Both the position numbers and the translations under genes were made by a program. DNA of 64,000 bases from Inia geoffrensis (lineage: Eukaryota > Chordata > Mammalia > Artiodactyla > Iniidae): NCBI GenBank assembly GCA_036417435.1, contig CM070908.1, positions 53,911,090 through 53,975,089 on the forward strand, read 5' to 3'. Positions 1-11,788 of the stretch are shown here, piece after piece. Position 1 is the stretch's first letter, and the number at the start of each line of letters is the position of its first letter. The notes under the pieces are model-generated. The model was not told the DNA's origin. It worked only from the letters and a program-made list of their open reading frames with translations, and ran no database searches.

Positions 1-466
1 ATTAAAATCATAGAGGTCCCAAAAGATGAAGAGTAAAAGAAAGGGACTGATAAAATATTTGAAGAGATTATAATTGAAAACTTCCCTAATATGGGAAAGG
101 AAATAGTCAGTAAAGTCCAGGAAGCGCAGAGAGTCCCATACAGGATACATCCAAGGAGAAACACACCAAGACACATATTAATCAAACTATCAAAAATTAA
201 AAGCACCAAGGGAAAAATAACAAATAACATACAAGGGAATCCCCATAAGGTTAACAGCTGATCTTTCAGCAGAAATTCTGCAAACCAGAATGGAGTGGCA
301 GGACATATTTAAAGTGATGAAAGGGAAAAACCTACACCCAAGATTACCAAGCAAGGATCTATTCATATTTGATGGAGAAATTAAAACCTTTACAGACAAA
401 CAGAAGCTAAGAGAGTTCAGCACCAAATAACCAGCTTTACAACAAATGCTAAAGAAACTTCTCTAG
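1..466 (+). pseudogene. L1 ORF1 remnant, C-terminal part
   Basis: This is the C-terminal end of the L1 RNA-binding protein (ORF1p), which coats L1 RNA as a trimer. Residues matching the RRM and C-terminal domain can be followed (IIENFPNMGKEI, then RVPYRI/H, then RHILIKLSK), ending at TAG 464-466. The frame is broken by several indels, for example near 205-225, and by in-frame stops. The N-terminal coiled coil is outside the window. Confidence 0.85.
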
Positions 467-525
467 GCAACAAACACAAGAGAAGGAAAAGACCTACAAT
501 AACAAACCCCAAACAGTTAAGAAAA

Positions 526-3500
526 AGGTAATAGGAACATGCATATGGATAATTACCTTAAATGAAAATGGATTAAATGCTCCCACCAAATGACATAGAC
601 TGGCTGAATGCATACAAAAACAAGACCCATATATATGCTGTCTACAAGAGACCCACTTCAGACCTAGGGATACATACAGACTGAAAGTGAGGGGATGGAA
701 AAAGATATTCCATGCAAATGGAAATCACAAGAAAGCTGGAATAGTAATTCTCAAATCAGACAAAATAGACTTTAAAATTTAAAGACTATTACTGGAGAAA
801 AGGACACTACATAATGATCAAGGGAACAATCCGAGAAGAAGATATAACAATTGTAAATATTTATGCAACCAACATAGGAGCACCTCAATATATAAGGCAA
901 ATCCTAACAGCCATGAAAGGGGAAATCGACAGTAACACATGCATAGTAGGGGACGTTAACACCCCACTTTCACCAATGGACAGATCATCCAAAATGAAAA
1001 TAAATAAGGAAACACAAGCTTTAAATGATACCTTAAACAAGGTGGACTTAATTGATATCTATAGGACATTCCATCCAAAAACAACAGCGTACACTTTATT
1101 AAGTGCTCGTGAACATTCTCCAGGATACATTATATCTTGGGTCACAAATCAAGCCTTGGTAAATTTAAGAAAATTAAAATCATATCAAGTATCTTTTCCG
1201 ACCACAACACTATGAGACTAGATATCAATTACAGGAAAAAAATCTGTAAAAAATACAAATACATGGAGACTAAACAATACACTACTGAATAACCAAGAGA
1301 TCACTGAAGAAATCAAAAAATGCCTAGAAACAAATGACAATGAAAACATATGATGACCCAAAACCTATGGGTTGCAGCAAAAGCAGTTCTGAGAGGGAAC
1401 TTCATGGCAATACAGTCCTACCTCAAAACAAGAAACATGTCAAATAAAGAACCTAACCTAACAACAACAAAAAAACAATTTTAGCCGAAGGAAGGAACTC
1501 ATAAAAATCAGATCAGAAATAAATGAAAAAGACATGACGGAAACGATAGCAAACATCAACAAAACAAAAAGCTGGTTCTTTAAGAAGATAAACAAAATTG
1601 ATAAACCATTAGCCAGACTCATCAAGAAAAAAAGGGAGTAGACTCAAATCAATAGAATTAGAAATGAAAAAGGAGAAGTAACAACGGACACTGCAGAAAT
1701 ACAAAAGATCATGAGAGATTACTGCAAGCAACTCTATGCCAATAAAATGGACAACCTGGAAAGAATGGACAATTTCTTCAGAAAGCACAACCTTCCGAGA
1801 CTGAACCAGGAAGAAATAGAAATTTTAAACAGACCAATGACAAGCACTGAAATTGAGACTGTGATTTAAAATCTTCCAACAAACAGAAGCCCAGGACCAG
1901 ATGGCTTCACAGGCGAATTCTATCAAACATTTGGAGAAGAACTAACACCTATCTCATACTCTTCCAAAATATAGCAGAGGGAGGAACACTCCCAAACACA
2001 TTCTATGAGGCCACCATCACCCTGATACCAAAACCAGACAAAGGTGTCACAAAGACAGACCAATATCACTGATGAACATAGATGCAAAAATCCTCAACAA
2101 AATACTAGTAAACAGAATACAGTAGCACAGTAATTGGATCATACACCATGATCAAATGGGGTTTAACCCAGGAATGCAAGGATTCTTCAATATATGCAAA
2201 TCAATGTGATAAACCATATTAACAAACTGAAGGAGAAAAACCATATGATCATCTCACTAGATGCAGAAAAATCGTTCAACAAAATTCACACCCATATATG
2301 ATAAAAACCCTCCAGAAAGTAGGCATAGAGGGAACTTACCTCAATGTATTAAAGGCCATATATGGCAAACCCACAGCCAACATCATTCTTGGTGAAAAAC
2401 TGAAACCGTTTCCTCTAAGATCAGGAACAAGACAAGCATTCCACTCTCAGCACTATTATTCAACATAGAATTGGAAGTTTTAGCCACAGCAATCAGAAAA
2501 GGAATCCAAATCGGAAAAAAGTAAAGCTGTCACTGTTTGCAAACGACTTGATACTATACATAGAGAATCCTAAAGATGCTACCAGAAAACTGCCAAAGCT
2601 AATCAGTTTGGTAAAGCAGCAGGATACAAAATTAATGCACAGAAATCTCTTGCATTCCTATACACTAACAATGAAAAATCTGGAAGAGAAATTAAGGAAA
2701 CACTCCCATTTACCGTTGCAACAAAAAGAATAAAATATCTAGGCATAAACCTACCTAAGGAGACAAAAACCTGTATTCAGAAAACTGGAAGACACTGATG
2801 AAAGAAATTAAAAGTGATACAAATAGATGGAGAGATATACCACGTCCTTGGACTGGAAGAATCAGCGTTGTCAAAATGACTCTACTACCCAAAGCAATCT
2901 ACAGATTCAATGCAATCCCTATCAAACTACCAATAGCATTTTACACAGAACTAGAACAAAAAAATTTCACAATTTGTATGGAAACACAAAAGACCCCAAA
3001 TAGCCAAAGCAATCTTGAGAAAGAAGAACAGAGCTGGAGGAATCAGGCTCCTGGACTTCAGACTATACTACAAAGCTACGGTAATCAAGGCAGTATGGTC
3101 CTGGCACAAAAACAGAAAGATAGGTCAATGGAACATGATAGAAAGCCCAGAGGTAAACCCATGCACATATGGTCACCTTATCTTTGATAAAGGAGGCAAG
3201 AATATACAATGGAGAAAAGAGAGCCTCTTCAGTAAGTGGTGCCGGGAAAACTTGACAGGTATATGTAAAAGAATGAAATTAGAACACTCCCTAACACCAT
3301 ACACAAAAATAAGCTCAAAATGGATAAAAGATCTAAATGTAAGGCCAGAAACTATCAAACTCTTAGAGGAAAATATAGGCAGAATACTCTATGACATAAA
3401 TCACAGCAAGATCCTTTTTGACCCACCTCCTAGAGAAATGGAAATAAAAACAAAATAAACAAATGGGACCTAATGAAACTTCAAAGCTTTTGCACAGCAA

Positions 3501-4257
3501 AGGAAACCATAAACAAGATAAAAAGAAAACCCTCAGAATGGGGGAAAATACTTTCAAATGAAGCAACTGACAAAGGACTAACCTCCAAAGTTTACAAGCA
3601 GCTCATGCAACTCAATATCAAAATAAAAAAACAACAACCCAGTCCAAAAATGGGCAGAAGACCTAAATAGACATTTCTCCAAAGAAGATATACAGATTGC
3701 CAACCAACAAATGAAAGGATGTTCAACATCACTAATCATTAGAGAAATGCAAATCAAAAGTACAATGAGGTATCACCTCCCACCAGTCAGAATGGCCATC
3801 ATCAAAAAATCTACAAACAATAAATGCTGGAGAGGGTGTGAAGAAAAGGGAAACCTCTTGGACTGTTGGTGGGAATGTAAATTGATACAGCCACTATGGA
3901 GAACAGTATGGAGGTTCCTTATAAAACTAAACATAGAACTACCATATGACCCATCAATCCCACTACTGGGCATATACCCTGAGAAAACCATAATTTAAAG
4001 AGTCATGTACCACAATGTTCACTGCAGCTCTATTTACAATAGCCAGGACATGGAAGCAACCTAAATGTCCCTCGAGAGATGAATGGATAAAGAAGATGTG
4101 GCAGATATATACAATGGAATATTACTCAGCCATAAAAAGAAACGAAATTGTGTTACTTGTAGTGAGGTTGATGGACCTAGAGACTGTCATGCAGAGTGAA
4201 GTAAGCCAGAAAGAGAAAAATAAATACCACATGCTAACACATATATATGGAATCTAA
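526..4257 (+). pseudogene. L1 ORF2 remnant (endonuclease and reverse transcriptase), disrupted
   Basis: ORF2 encodes the APE-type endonuclease and reverse transcriptase of L1. The segment LQETHFRPRDTY (about 645-690) holds the catalytic Glu region; GDVNTP (about 950) holds Asp and Asn of the active site; SDH is kept near 1197-1206. The RT active-site motif reads FAND instead of FADD at 2536-2547 (AAC at 2542-2544), so one metal-binding Asp is lost. The start codon matching the other copy is absent (AAG), and stops occur at TGA near 588, TAA near 780 and many later points. The C-terminus ends HIYGI with TAA 4255-4257. It cannot make an active protein. Confidence 0.92.
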
Positions 4258-4586
4258 GAAAAAAAATATTTCTGAAGACCCTAGGGGCAGAACAGGAATA
4301 AAGTCGCAGGCGTAGAGAATGGGCTTGAGTACACGGGGAGAGGGAAGGGTAAGCTGGGACGAAGTGAGAGAATGGCATGAGCTCATGTATACTACCAAAT
4401 GTAAAATAGATAGCTAGTGGGAAGCAGCCGCATAGCACAGGGAGATCAGCTCGGTGCTTTGTGACCGCCTAGAGCGGTGGGGTAGGGAGCAAGAGGGAAG
4501 CGATATGGGGATATATGTATATGTATAGCTGATTCACTTTTTTGTAAAGCAGAGACTAACACACCGTTGTAAAGCAATTATTCTCC

Positions 4587-4592
4587 AATAAA
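4587..4592 (+). terminator. L1 polyadenylation signal AATAAA
   Basis: AATAAA in the final part of the 3' UTR of L1 copy 1, about 20 bases before the element ends in an A-rich stretch. The same signal sits at the matching place in the minus-strand copies (6675-6680 and 47072-47077). Confidence 0.7.
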
Positions 4593-4615
4593 GATGTTAC
4601 AAAAATAAAAGAAGA

Positions 4616-5764
4616 AGAGCAAGTGGCTCAGACTTAGAAGCCTAGGCAGGTCTTCCATACTTCTTTATTCTCCTCTTCACTTTCCAATTACCCCCACCCG
4701 AAAGGAAGGAAAAATAAGCCAGTAAAGAAACGAACAGATGACACACAGAACAACAAAAAAGCACTGAATCTAAATGTGAAGCCAGTAACCTCAGCCATGT
4801 CTTCCAAGATAGTTGGCTTGGATCAAAGTAGGACCTGAGTGTGTATGTCCACAAAAACCTCATGGAGTGACAAAGAGACACAGGAGGATGGTTATCTTTC
4901 CCAGTGAAGATGTATATTGTGCCCAAATCTGAAGCATGTCTCCTTTCTTTAAGGCACAGTAACTCCGCCCATAGGAGCACAGGACTAACCAAGGTTATGA
5001 CAATAATATTGGCAACTCTTTCTATTTTGGTTGGAGAGTAAGGGCAGGCCTGATATGTGAAGAGAAAGCGAATTAACTTTGGAAAATTCCCTTCTGTTTT
5101 CTTCTTTTAATCCATTTAGCTTAACACTCAAGCCTATATTCAGGCACTGAGTGGAGAGTCAGAAGATTCTCAAGATGTCCTGCTCCTATCATCGTGAGGC
5201 TTTTCCCCCATTTATATCAGTGCATGTTTGTGTTCTCCCCATTGTCATGCACAGTTCAATACAGCGCAACCATGACAAAGTAGCCCAAATGAAAGACAAA
5301 ACAGGGGAGAGGATTAGATTCCCCTTTCACATGTATATTAAAAACAAATGTAGCCCCCTGAGTCTCTTAGTTGGACTAATATAGGCATCCGAGAGACAGA
5401 CAGTGAGAAATAAGCAAGTCCATGTTCAGTATGTCATTAAGTGTCTATGAATTCCAGATTGAGGTTGTTGGCCCAGATGAGACTGGAGGACTCTTTAGGA
5501 TTATCTGTTCCCTAGCTGAAGGAGAGCCTTCTCTGTACACACCCAGGATTGTTCTTTATAGGCCAAGATGCCATTTCTGCAAGTGCTGCCACCCCCAAGT
5601 AAAAATTCCACTCTGGGACTTATATATAGGACATGGAGCTGTAGGTAGCCTCTGCCTGTATTTTCAGATCTGGCTCTTGGTCTTTCATAAGCAAACACAC
5701 CTAACGTCAGCACATTTACTCTTTTTCATTTCTGCTTTTTTCTTTATCATTCCAAGGCAGTATT
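4616..5764. other. Unique sequence, no feature recognised
   Basis: No repeat family, exon or RNA gene is recognised here. Open frames up to 118 codons (5422-5778) are not supported by any motif or coding signal. The segment is the spacer between L1 copy 1 and an ancient L1 tail. Confidence 0.6.
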
Positions 5765-6057
5765 TTTTTTATCTTTGATACTATAATAGTGGATGCATAT
5801 CATTATACATTTGTCAAAATCCATAGAATGCACAACATTAAGAGGGAACGTAGACGTTGTTTGGTAATGATGTATCAAGGATGTAGTTTCATGGACTGTA
5901 ACAATGTACCCCTCTGTATGAGATGTTGATATAGGGTGAAGCTATACGGGTGTGGGGACGGGGGTGTATGCAGACTCTGTACTATATGCTTTTCAACTTT
6001 GCAGTGAACCTAAAACTGTTCTGACAAATAAAATCTATTTTTTTTAAAAAGAAAAAA
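5765..6057 (+). mobile_element. Ancient L1 (L1MA/L1MB-type) 3' UTR fragment
   Basis: The sequence follows the familiar 3' end of old mammalian L1s: a CATTATACATTTGTCAAAA segment, TAGAATGCACAACATTAAGA, the GTAACAATGTACC segment, the GATGTTGATA segment, then CTGTGAACCTAAAACTGTTC-like sequence, AATAAA and a poly(A)-rich end at about 6030-6057. Only the 3' UTR is present. It predates the artiodactyl-type L1s around it. Subfamily is from memory. Confidence 0.75.
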
Positions 6058-6563
6058 AAGTAGGGGTAAAGAGTAACAGCTAGACAGTTTTTCTTTTTGT
6101 TTGCTTTTTAAAAAATTATTATTATAGGAGAGTCTTGAGTTGGTTGAAATGCATGGAAACAATACAACTAAAAGAAGAGAATGAATAGAATAAACACATA
6201 AAGATTTGTTCATTAATCCTGGAAAATTACACTATTTTTTACTAAAAGATAGTGCAATACTACATGGGTGAAGAATTAGATACTAAATTAAGCTAAGAAA
6301 TATGTAGAGCAGTAGGCAGTGTTGCATACCCTCTTGGGATTGGTGATCAGAAACTGATAATGGAATTAGTCTATGCTGTTAGCTGGGTTTCTATAGAAGT
6401 GAGAAGATTATTGTCTATAGACATGTCAAAATGGTTATTCGGGTTTGTGCAGGGTTGGGATTTTGCTGAATAAGTGAGAGGAAAAGGCAAGGGAGTTTAT
6501 GGCATTGCCACAGGTAAATCATGGACTCTAAGGTAAGTTGATATGATCCAAAGACCCTTAAGG
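6058..6563. other. Unique sequence, no feature recognised
   Basis: AT-rich unique DNA between the ancient L1 tail and the SINE/L1 nest. I see no exon, RNA gene or repeat. Confidence 0.55.
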
Positions 6564-6570
6564 GTTCCTT

Positions 6571-6652
6571 AAGTTTTCTGTTTTTTGTTTTTTTTTAAAT
6601 GTTGGGGGTAGGAGTTTATTAATTTATTTTTGCTGTGTTGCGTCTTCGTTTC
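6571..6652 (-). mobile_element. CHR-type SINE, tail-side part, split by L1 copy 2
   Basis: T-rich tail followed by TGCTGTGTTGCGTCTTCGTT, the start (on this strand) of the long CHR-type SINE. The rest of the same SINE continues at 13542, after the 6.9-kb L1. GTTCCTT at 6564-6570 and 13795-13801 may be what is left of the SINE's own target-site duplication. Confidence 0.75.
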
Positions 6653-6674
6653 TTTTTTTTTTATTTTTTACATG

Positions 6675-6680
6675 TTTATT
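6675..6680 (-). terminator. L1 polyadenylation signal AATAAA
   Basis: Reads TTTATT on the plus strand, next to the T-rich tail of L1 copy 2 and at the same place as in the other L1 copies. Confidence 0.7.
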
Positions 6681-7061
6681 GGAGTATAATTGCTTTACAA
6701 TGGTGCGTTAGTTTCTGCTTTACAACAAAATGAATCAGTTCTATATATGCATATGTTCCCATATCTCTTCCCTCTTGCGTCTCCCTTCCTCCCACCCTCC
6801 CTATCCCACCCCTACAGGCGATCACAAAGCACCGAGCTGATCTCCCTGTGCTATGCGGCTGCTTCCCACTAGCTATCGGCCTTACGTTTGGTAATGTATA
6901 TATGTCCATGCCTGTTACTCGCTTTGTCACAGCTTACCCTTCCCCCTCCCCATATCCTCAAGTCCGTTCTGTAGTAGGTCTGTGTCTTTATGCCTGTCTT
7001 ACCCCTAGGTTCTTCATGACACTTTTTTTCCTTAAATTCCATATATACGTGTTAGCATACG

Positions 7062-10000
7062 TTATTTGTCTCTCTTTCTGACTTACTTCACTCTGTATGA
7101 CAGACTCTAGGTCTATCCACCTCATTACAAATAGCTCAATTTCATTTCTTTTTATGGCTGAGTAATATTCCATTGTATATATGTGCCACGTCTTCTTTAT
7201 CCATTCATCCGATGATGGACACTTAGGTTGTTTCTATCTCTGGGATATTGTAAATAGAGCTTCAGTGAACATTTTGGTACATGACTCTTTTTGAATTATG
7301 GTATTCTCAGGGTATATGCCCAGTAGTGGGATTGGCTGGGTCATATGGTAGTTCTATTTGTAGTTTTTTAAGGAACCTCCATACTGTTCTCCACAGTAAC
7401 TGCATCAATTTACATTCCCACCAACAGTGCAAAGGGTTACCTTTTCTCCACACCCTCTCCAGCATTTATTGCTTGTAGATTTTTGGATGATGGCCATTCT
7501 GACTGGTGGGAGGTGATACCTCAATGTAGTTTTGATTTGCATTTCTCTAATGACTAGTTATGTTGAGCATTCTTCCATGTGTTTGATGGCAGTCTGCATA
7601 TCTTCTTTGGAGAAATGTCTATTCAGGTCTTCTGCCCATTTTTGGATTGGGTTGTTTGTTTTTTTGTTATGAAACTGCATGAGCTGCTTGTAAATTTTGG
7701 AGATTAATCCTTTGTCAGTTGCTTCATTTGCAAATATTTTCTCCCATTCTGAGGGTGTCTTTTGGGCTTGTTTATGGTTTCCTTTGCTGTGCAAAAGCTT
7801 TGAAGCTTCATTAGGTCCCATTTGTTTATTTTTGTTTTTATTTCCATTTCTCTAGGAGGTGGGTCAAAAAGGATCTTGCTGTGATATATGTCATAGATTG
7901 TCCTGCCTGTGTTTTCCTCTAAGAGTTTGATAGTTTCTGGCCTTATGTTTAGGTCTATAATCCATTTTGAGCTTATTTTTGTGTATGGTGTTAGGGAGTG
8001 ATCTAATTTCATACTTTAACATGTACATATCCAGTTTCCCCAGCACCACTTATTGAAGAGGCTGTCCTTTCTCCACTGTACATTCCTGCCTCCTTTATCA
8101 AAGATAAGTTGACCATATGTGCGTGGGCTTCTCTCTGGGCTTTCGATCCTGTTCCATTGATCTATATTTCTGTTATTGTGCCAGTACCATACTGTCTTGA
8201 TTACTGTAGCTTTGTAGTATAGTCTGAAGTCAGGGAGCCTGATTCCTCCAGCTCCGGTTTTTGTTCTCAAGATTGCTTTGGCTATTCGGGCTCTTTTGTG
8301 TTTCCATACAAATTGTGAAATTTTTAGTTGTAGTTCTGTGAAAAATGCCCATGGTAGTTTGATAGGGATTGCATTGAATCTGTAGATTGCTTTGGGTAGT
8401 AGAGTCATTTTCACTATGTTGATTCTTCCAATCCAAGAACGTGGTATATCTCTCCATCTATTTGTATCATCTTTAATTTCTTTCATTAGTGTCTTATAAT
8501 TTTCTGCATACAGGTCTTTTGTCTCCTTAGGTAGGTTTATTCCTAGATATTTTATTCTTTTTGTTGCAATGGTAAATGGGAGTGTTTTCCCAATTTCACT
8601 TTCAGATTTTTCATCATTAGTGTATAGGAATGCCAGAGATTTCTGTGCATTAATTTTGTATCCTGCTACTTTACCAAATTCATTGATTAGCTCTAGTAGT
8701 TTTCTGGTAGCATCTTTAGGATTCTCTATGTATAGCATCATATCATCTACAAACAGTGACAGCTTTACTTCTTCTTTTCTGATTTGGATTCCTTTTATTT
8801 CCTTTTCTTCTCTGAGTGCTGTTGGTTAAAACTTCCAAAACTATGTTGAATAAGAGTGGTGAGAGTGGGCAACCTTGTCTTGTTCCTGATTTTAGTGGAA
8901 ATGCTTTCAGTTTTTCACCATTGAGGACGATGTTGGCTGTGGGTTTGTCATATATGGCCTTTATTATGTTGAGGAAAGTTCCCTCCATGCCTACGTTCTG
9001 CCGGGTTTTTGTCATAAATGGGTGTTGAATTTTGTCGAAAACTTTCTCTGCATTGAGATGATCATATGGTTTTTCTCCTTCAATTTGTTAACCTGGTGTA
9101 TCACATTGATTGATTTGTGTATATTGAAGAATCCTTGCATTCCTGGAATAAACTCCACTTGATCATGGTGCATGATCCTTTTAATGTGCTCTTGGATTCT
9201 GTTTGCTAGTATTTTGTTGAGGATTTTTGCATCTATGTTCATCAGTGATATTGGCCTGTAGTTTTGTTTCTTTGTGACATCCTTGTCTGGTTTTGGTATC
9301 AGGGTGATGATGGCCTCGTAGAATGAGTTTGGGAGTGTTCCTCCCTCTGCTATATTTTGGAAGAGTTTGAGAAGGATAGGTGTTAGCCCTTCTCTAAATG
9401 TTTGTTAGAATTCGCCTGTGAAGCCATCTGGTCCTGGGCTTTTGTATGTTGGAAGATTTTTCAGCACAGATTCAATTTCAGTGCTTGTGATTGGTCTGTT
9501 CATATTTTCTGTTTCTTCCTGATTCAGTCTTGGCAGGTTGTACATTTCTAAGAATTTGTCCATTTCTTCCAGGTTGTCCATTTTATTGGCATAGAGTTGC
9601 TTGTAGTAATCTCTCATGGTCCTTTGTATATTTGCAATGTCCATTGTTACTTCTCCTTTTTCACTTCTAATTCTATTGATCTGAGTCTTCTCTCTTTTTT
9701 TCTTGATGAGTCTGGCTAATGGTTTATCTATTTTGTTTATCTTCTCAAATAATCAGCTTTTAGTTTTATTGATCTCTGCTATCGTTTCCTTCATTTCTTT
9801 TTCATTTATTTCTGATCTGATTTTTATGATTTCTTTCCTTCTGCTAACTTTGGGGTTTTTTTGTTCTTCTTTCTCTAATTGCTTTAGGTGCAAGTTTAGG
9901 TTGTTTATTCAAGATGTCTCCTGTTTCTTAAGGTAGGATTGTATTGCTACAAACTTCCCTCTTAGAACTGCTTTTGCTGCATCCCATAGATTTTGGGTCA

Positions 10001-10844
10001 TCGTGTCTCCATTGTCATTTGTTTCTAGGTATTTTTTAATTTTCTCTTTGATTTCTTCAGTGATCACTACTTTATTAAGTAGTGTATTGTTTAGCCACCA
10101 TGTGTTTGTATGTTTTACAGATCTTTTCCTGTAATTGATATCTTGTCTCATAGCATTGTGGGCGGAAAAGATACTTGATACAATTTCAATTTTCTTAAAT
10201 TTACCAAGGCTTGATTTGTTACCCAAGATATGATCTATCCTGGAGAGTGTTCCATGAGCACCTGAGAAAAATGTGTATTCTGTTGTTTTTGGATGGAACG
10301 TCCTATAAATATCAATTAAGTCCATCTTGTTTAATGTATCATTTAAAGCTTGGGTTTCCTTATTTATTTTCATTTTGGATGATCTGTCCATTGGTGAAAG
10401 TGGGGTGTTAACGTCCCCTACTATGAATGTGTTACTGTCGATTTCCCCTTTTATGGCTGTTAGCATTTGCCTTATGTATTGAGGTGCTCCTATGTTGGGT
10501 ACATAAATATTTACAATTGTTATATCTTCTTCTTGGATCGTTCCCTTGATGATTATGTAGTGTCCTTCTTTGTCTCTTCTAATAGTCTTTATTTTAAAGT
10601 CTATTTTGTCTGATATGAGAATTGCTACTCCAGCTTTCTTTTGGTTTCCATTTGCATGAAATACCTTTTTCCATCCCCTTACTTTTAGTCTGTATGTGTC
10701 TCTAGGTCTGAAGTGGTTCTCTTGTAGACAGCAAATATATGGGTCTTGTTGTTGTATCCATTCAGCCAATCTGTGTCTTTTGGTGGGAGCAGTTAGTCCA
10801 TTTACATTTCAGGTGATTATCGATATGCATGTTCCTATTCCCAT
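7062..10844 (-). pseudogene. L1 ORF2 of copy 2, disrupted
   Basis: About 1,260 codons from ATG 10842-10844 to TAA 7062-7064, the usual ORF2 length. Endonuclease: LQENHFRPRD, GDVNTPL and RIDHILG are kept, but the usual SDH near the domain end reads SAH (GCC at 10161-10163), removing a catalytic Asp. Reverse transcriptase: the FADD motif reads FVDD at 8742-8753, so both Asp are kept. An in-frame TGA at 10809-10811 stops translation after 11 codons. Further frameshifts or stops split the frame near 9909, 9644, 9405, 9242, 9012, 8742 and 8016, and a 2-base loss lies just before the stop. Long open pieces remain (286 codons at 9909-10769, 241 at 8016-8741), so decay is moderate. Confidence 0.95.
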
Positions 10845-10902
10845 TTTCTTAATTGTTTTGGGTTCGTTATTGTAGGTCTTTTCCTTCTCTTGTGTTTCTT
10901 GC

Positions 10903-11788
10903 CTAGAGAAGTTCCTTTAGCATTTGTTGTAAAGCTAGTATGGTGGTGCTGAACTCTCTCAGCTTTTGTTGTCTGTAAAGCTTTTAATTTCTCCATCAAG
11001 TCTGAATGAGATCCTTGCTGGGTAGAGTAATCTTGGTTGCAGGTTTTTCTCCTTCATCACTTTCAATATGTCCTTCCAGTCCCTTCTGGCTTGCAGAGTT
11101 TCTGCTGAAAGATCAGCTGTTAACCTTATGGGGATTCCCTTGTGTGTTATTTTTCCCTTGCTGCTTTTAATATGTTTTCTTTGTATTTAATTTTTGACAG
11201 TTTGATTAATATGTGTCTTGGCGTATTTCTCCTTGGATTTATCCTGTATGGGACTCTCTGCGCTTCCTGGACTTGATTAACTATTTCCTTTCCCATATAA
11301 GGGAAGTTTTCAACTATAATCTCTCCAAATATTTTCTCAGTCCCTTTCTTTTTCTCTTCTTCTTCTCGAACCCCTATAATTTGAACGTTGGTGCATTTAA
11401 TGTTGTCCCAGAGGTCTCTGAGACTGTCCTCAGTTCTTTTCACTCTTTTTTTTTTATTCTGCTCTGCAGTAGTTATTTCCACTATTTCATCTTCCAAGTC
11501 ACTTATCCGTCCTTCTGCCTCAGTTATTCTGCTATTGATCCCATCTAGAGTATTTTTAATTTCATTTATTGTGTTGTTCATCATTGTTTGTTTCATCTTT
11601 AGTTCTTTTAGGTCCTTGTTAAATGTTTCTTGCATTTTGTCTATTCTATTTCCAAGATTTTGGATCATCTTTACTATCATTATTCTGAATTCTTTTTCAG
11701 GTAGACTGCCTATTTCTTCTTCATTTGTTAGGTCTGGTGGGTTTTTATCTTGCTCCTTCATGTGCTATGTGTTTCTCTGTCTTGTCAT
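10903..11788 (-). pseudogene. L1 ORF1 of copy 2, disrupted
   Basis: ORF1 encodes the trimeric RNA chaperone of L1. The canonical ATG is at 11786-11788 and the final TAG at 10903-10905, about 295 codons. An in-frame TAG at 11765-11767 falls at codon 8, but an in-frame ATG at 11759-11761 could restart. From there 204 codons are open: acidic N-terminus, a long coiled coil with heptads (MIQNLGNRIDKM to ISDLEDEIVE), then the RRM-like part (VQIIGVREEE) and RVPYRINPRR. A small deletion plus TAA at about 11141-11149 cuts the C-terminal domain. Confidence 0.93.

Larger units (their letters stand above)
1..4615 (+). mobile_element. LINE-1 copy 1, plus strand, 5' end outside the window
   Basis: Artiodactyl-type L1 in sense orientation. 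It enters the window inside ORF1, passes through the short inter-ORF spacer, carries ORF2 (endonuclease, reverse transcriptase, C-terminal region) and ends with a 3' UTR and AATAAA signal. Its sequence matches the minus-strand copy at 6653-13541 over the whole shared length. Both ORFs are full of stops and frameshifts, and there is no clean poly(A) run after 4612, so it is an old, dead copy. The 5' end and therefore the target-site duplication lie outside the window. Confidence 0.95.

Noticed and set aside
5422..5778. 118-codon open frame
   Set aside because: It has no motif or supporting structure, and its 3' end runs into an ancient L1 tail.
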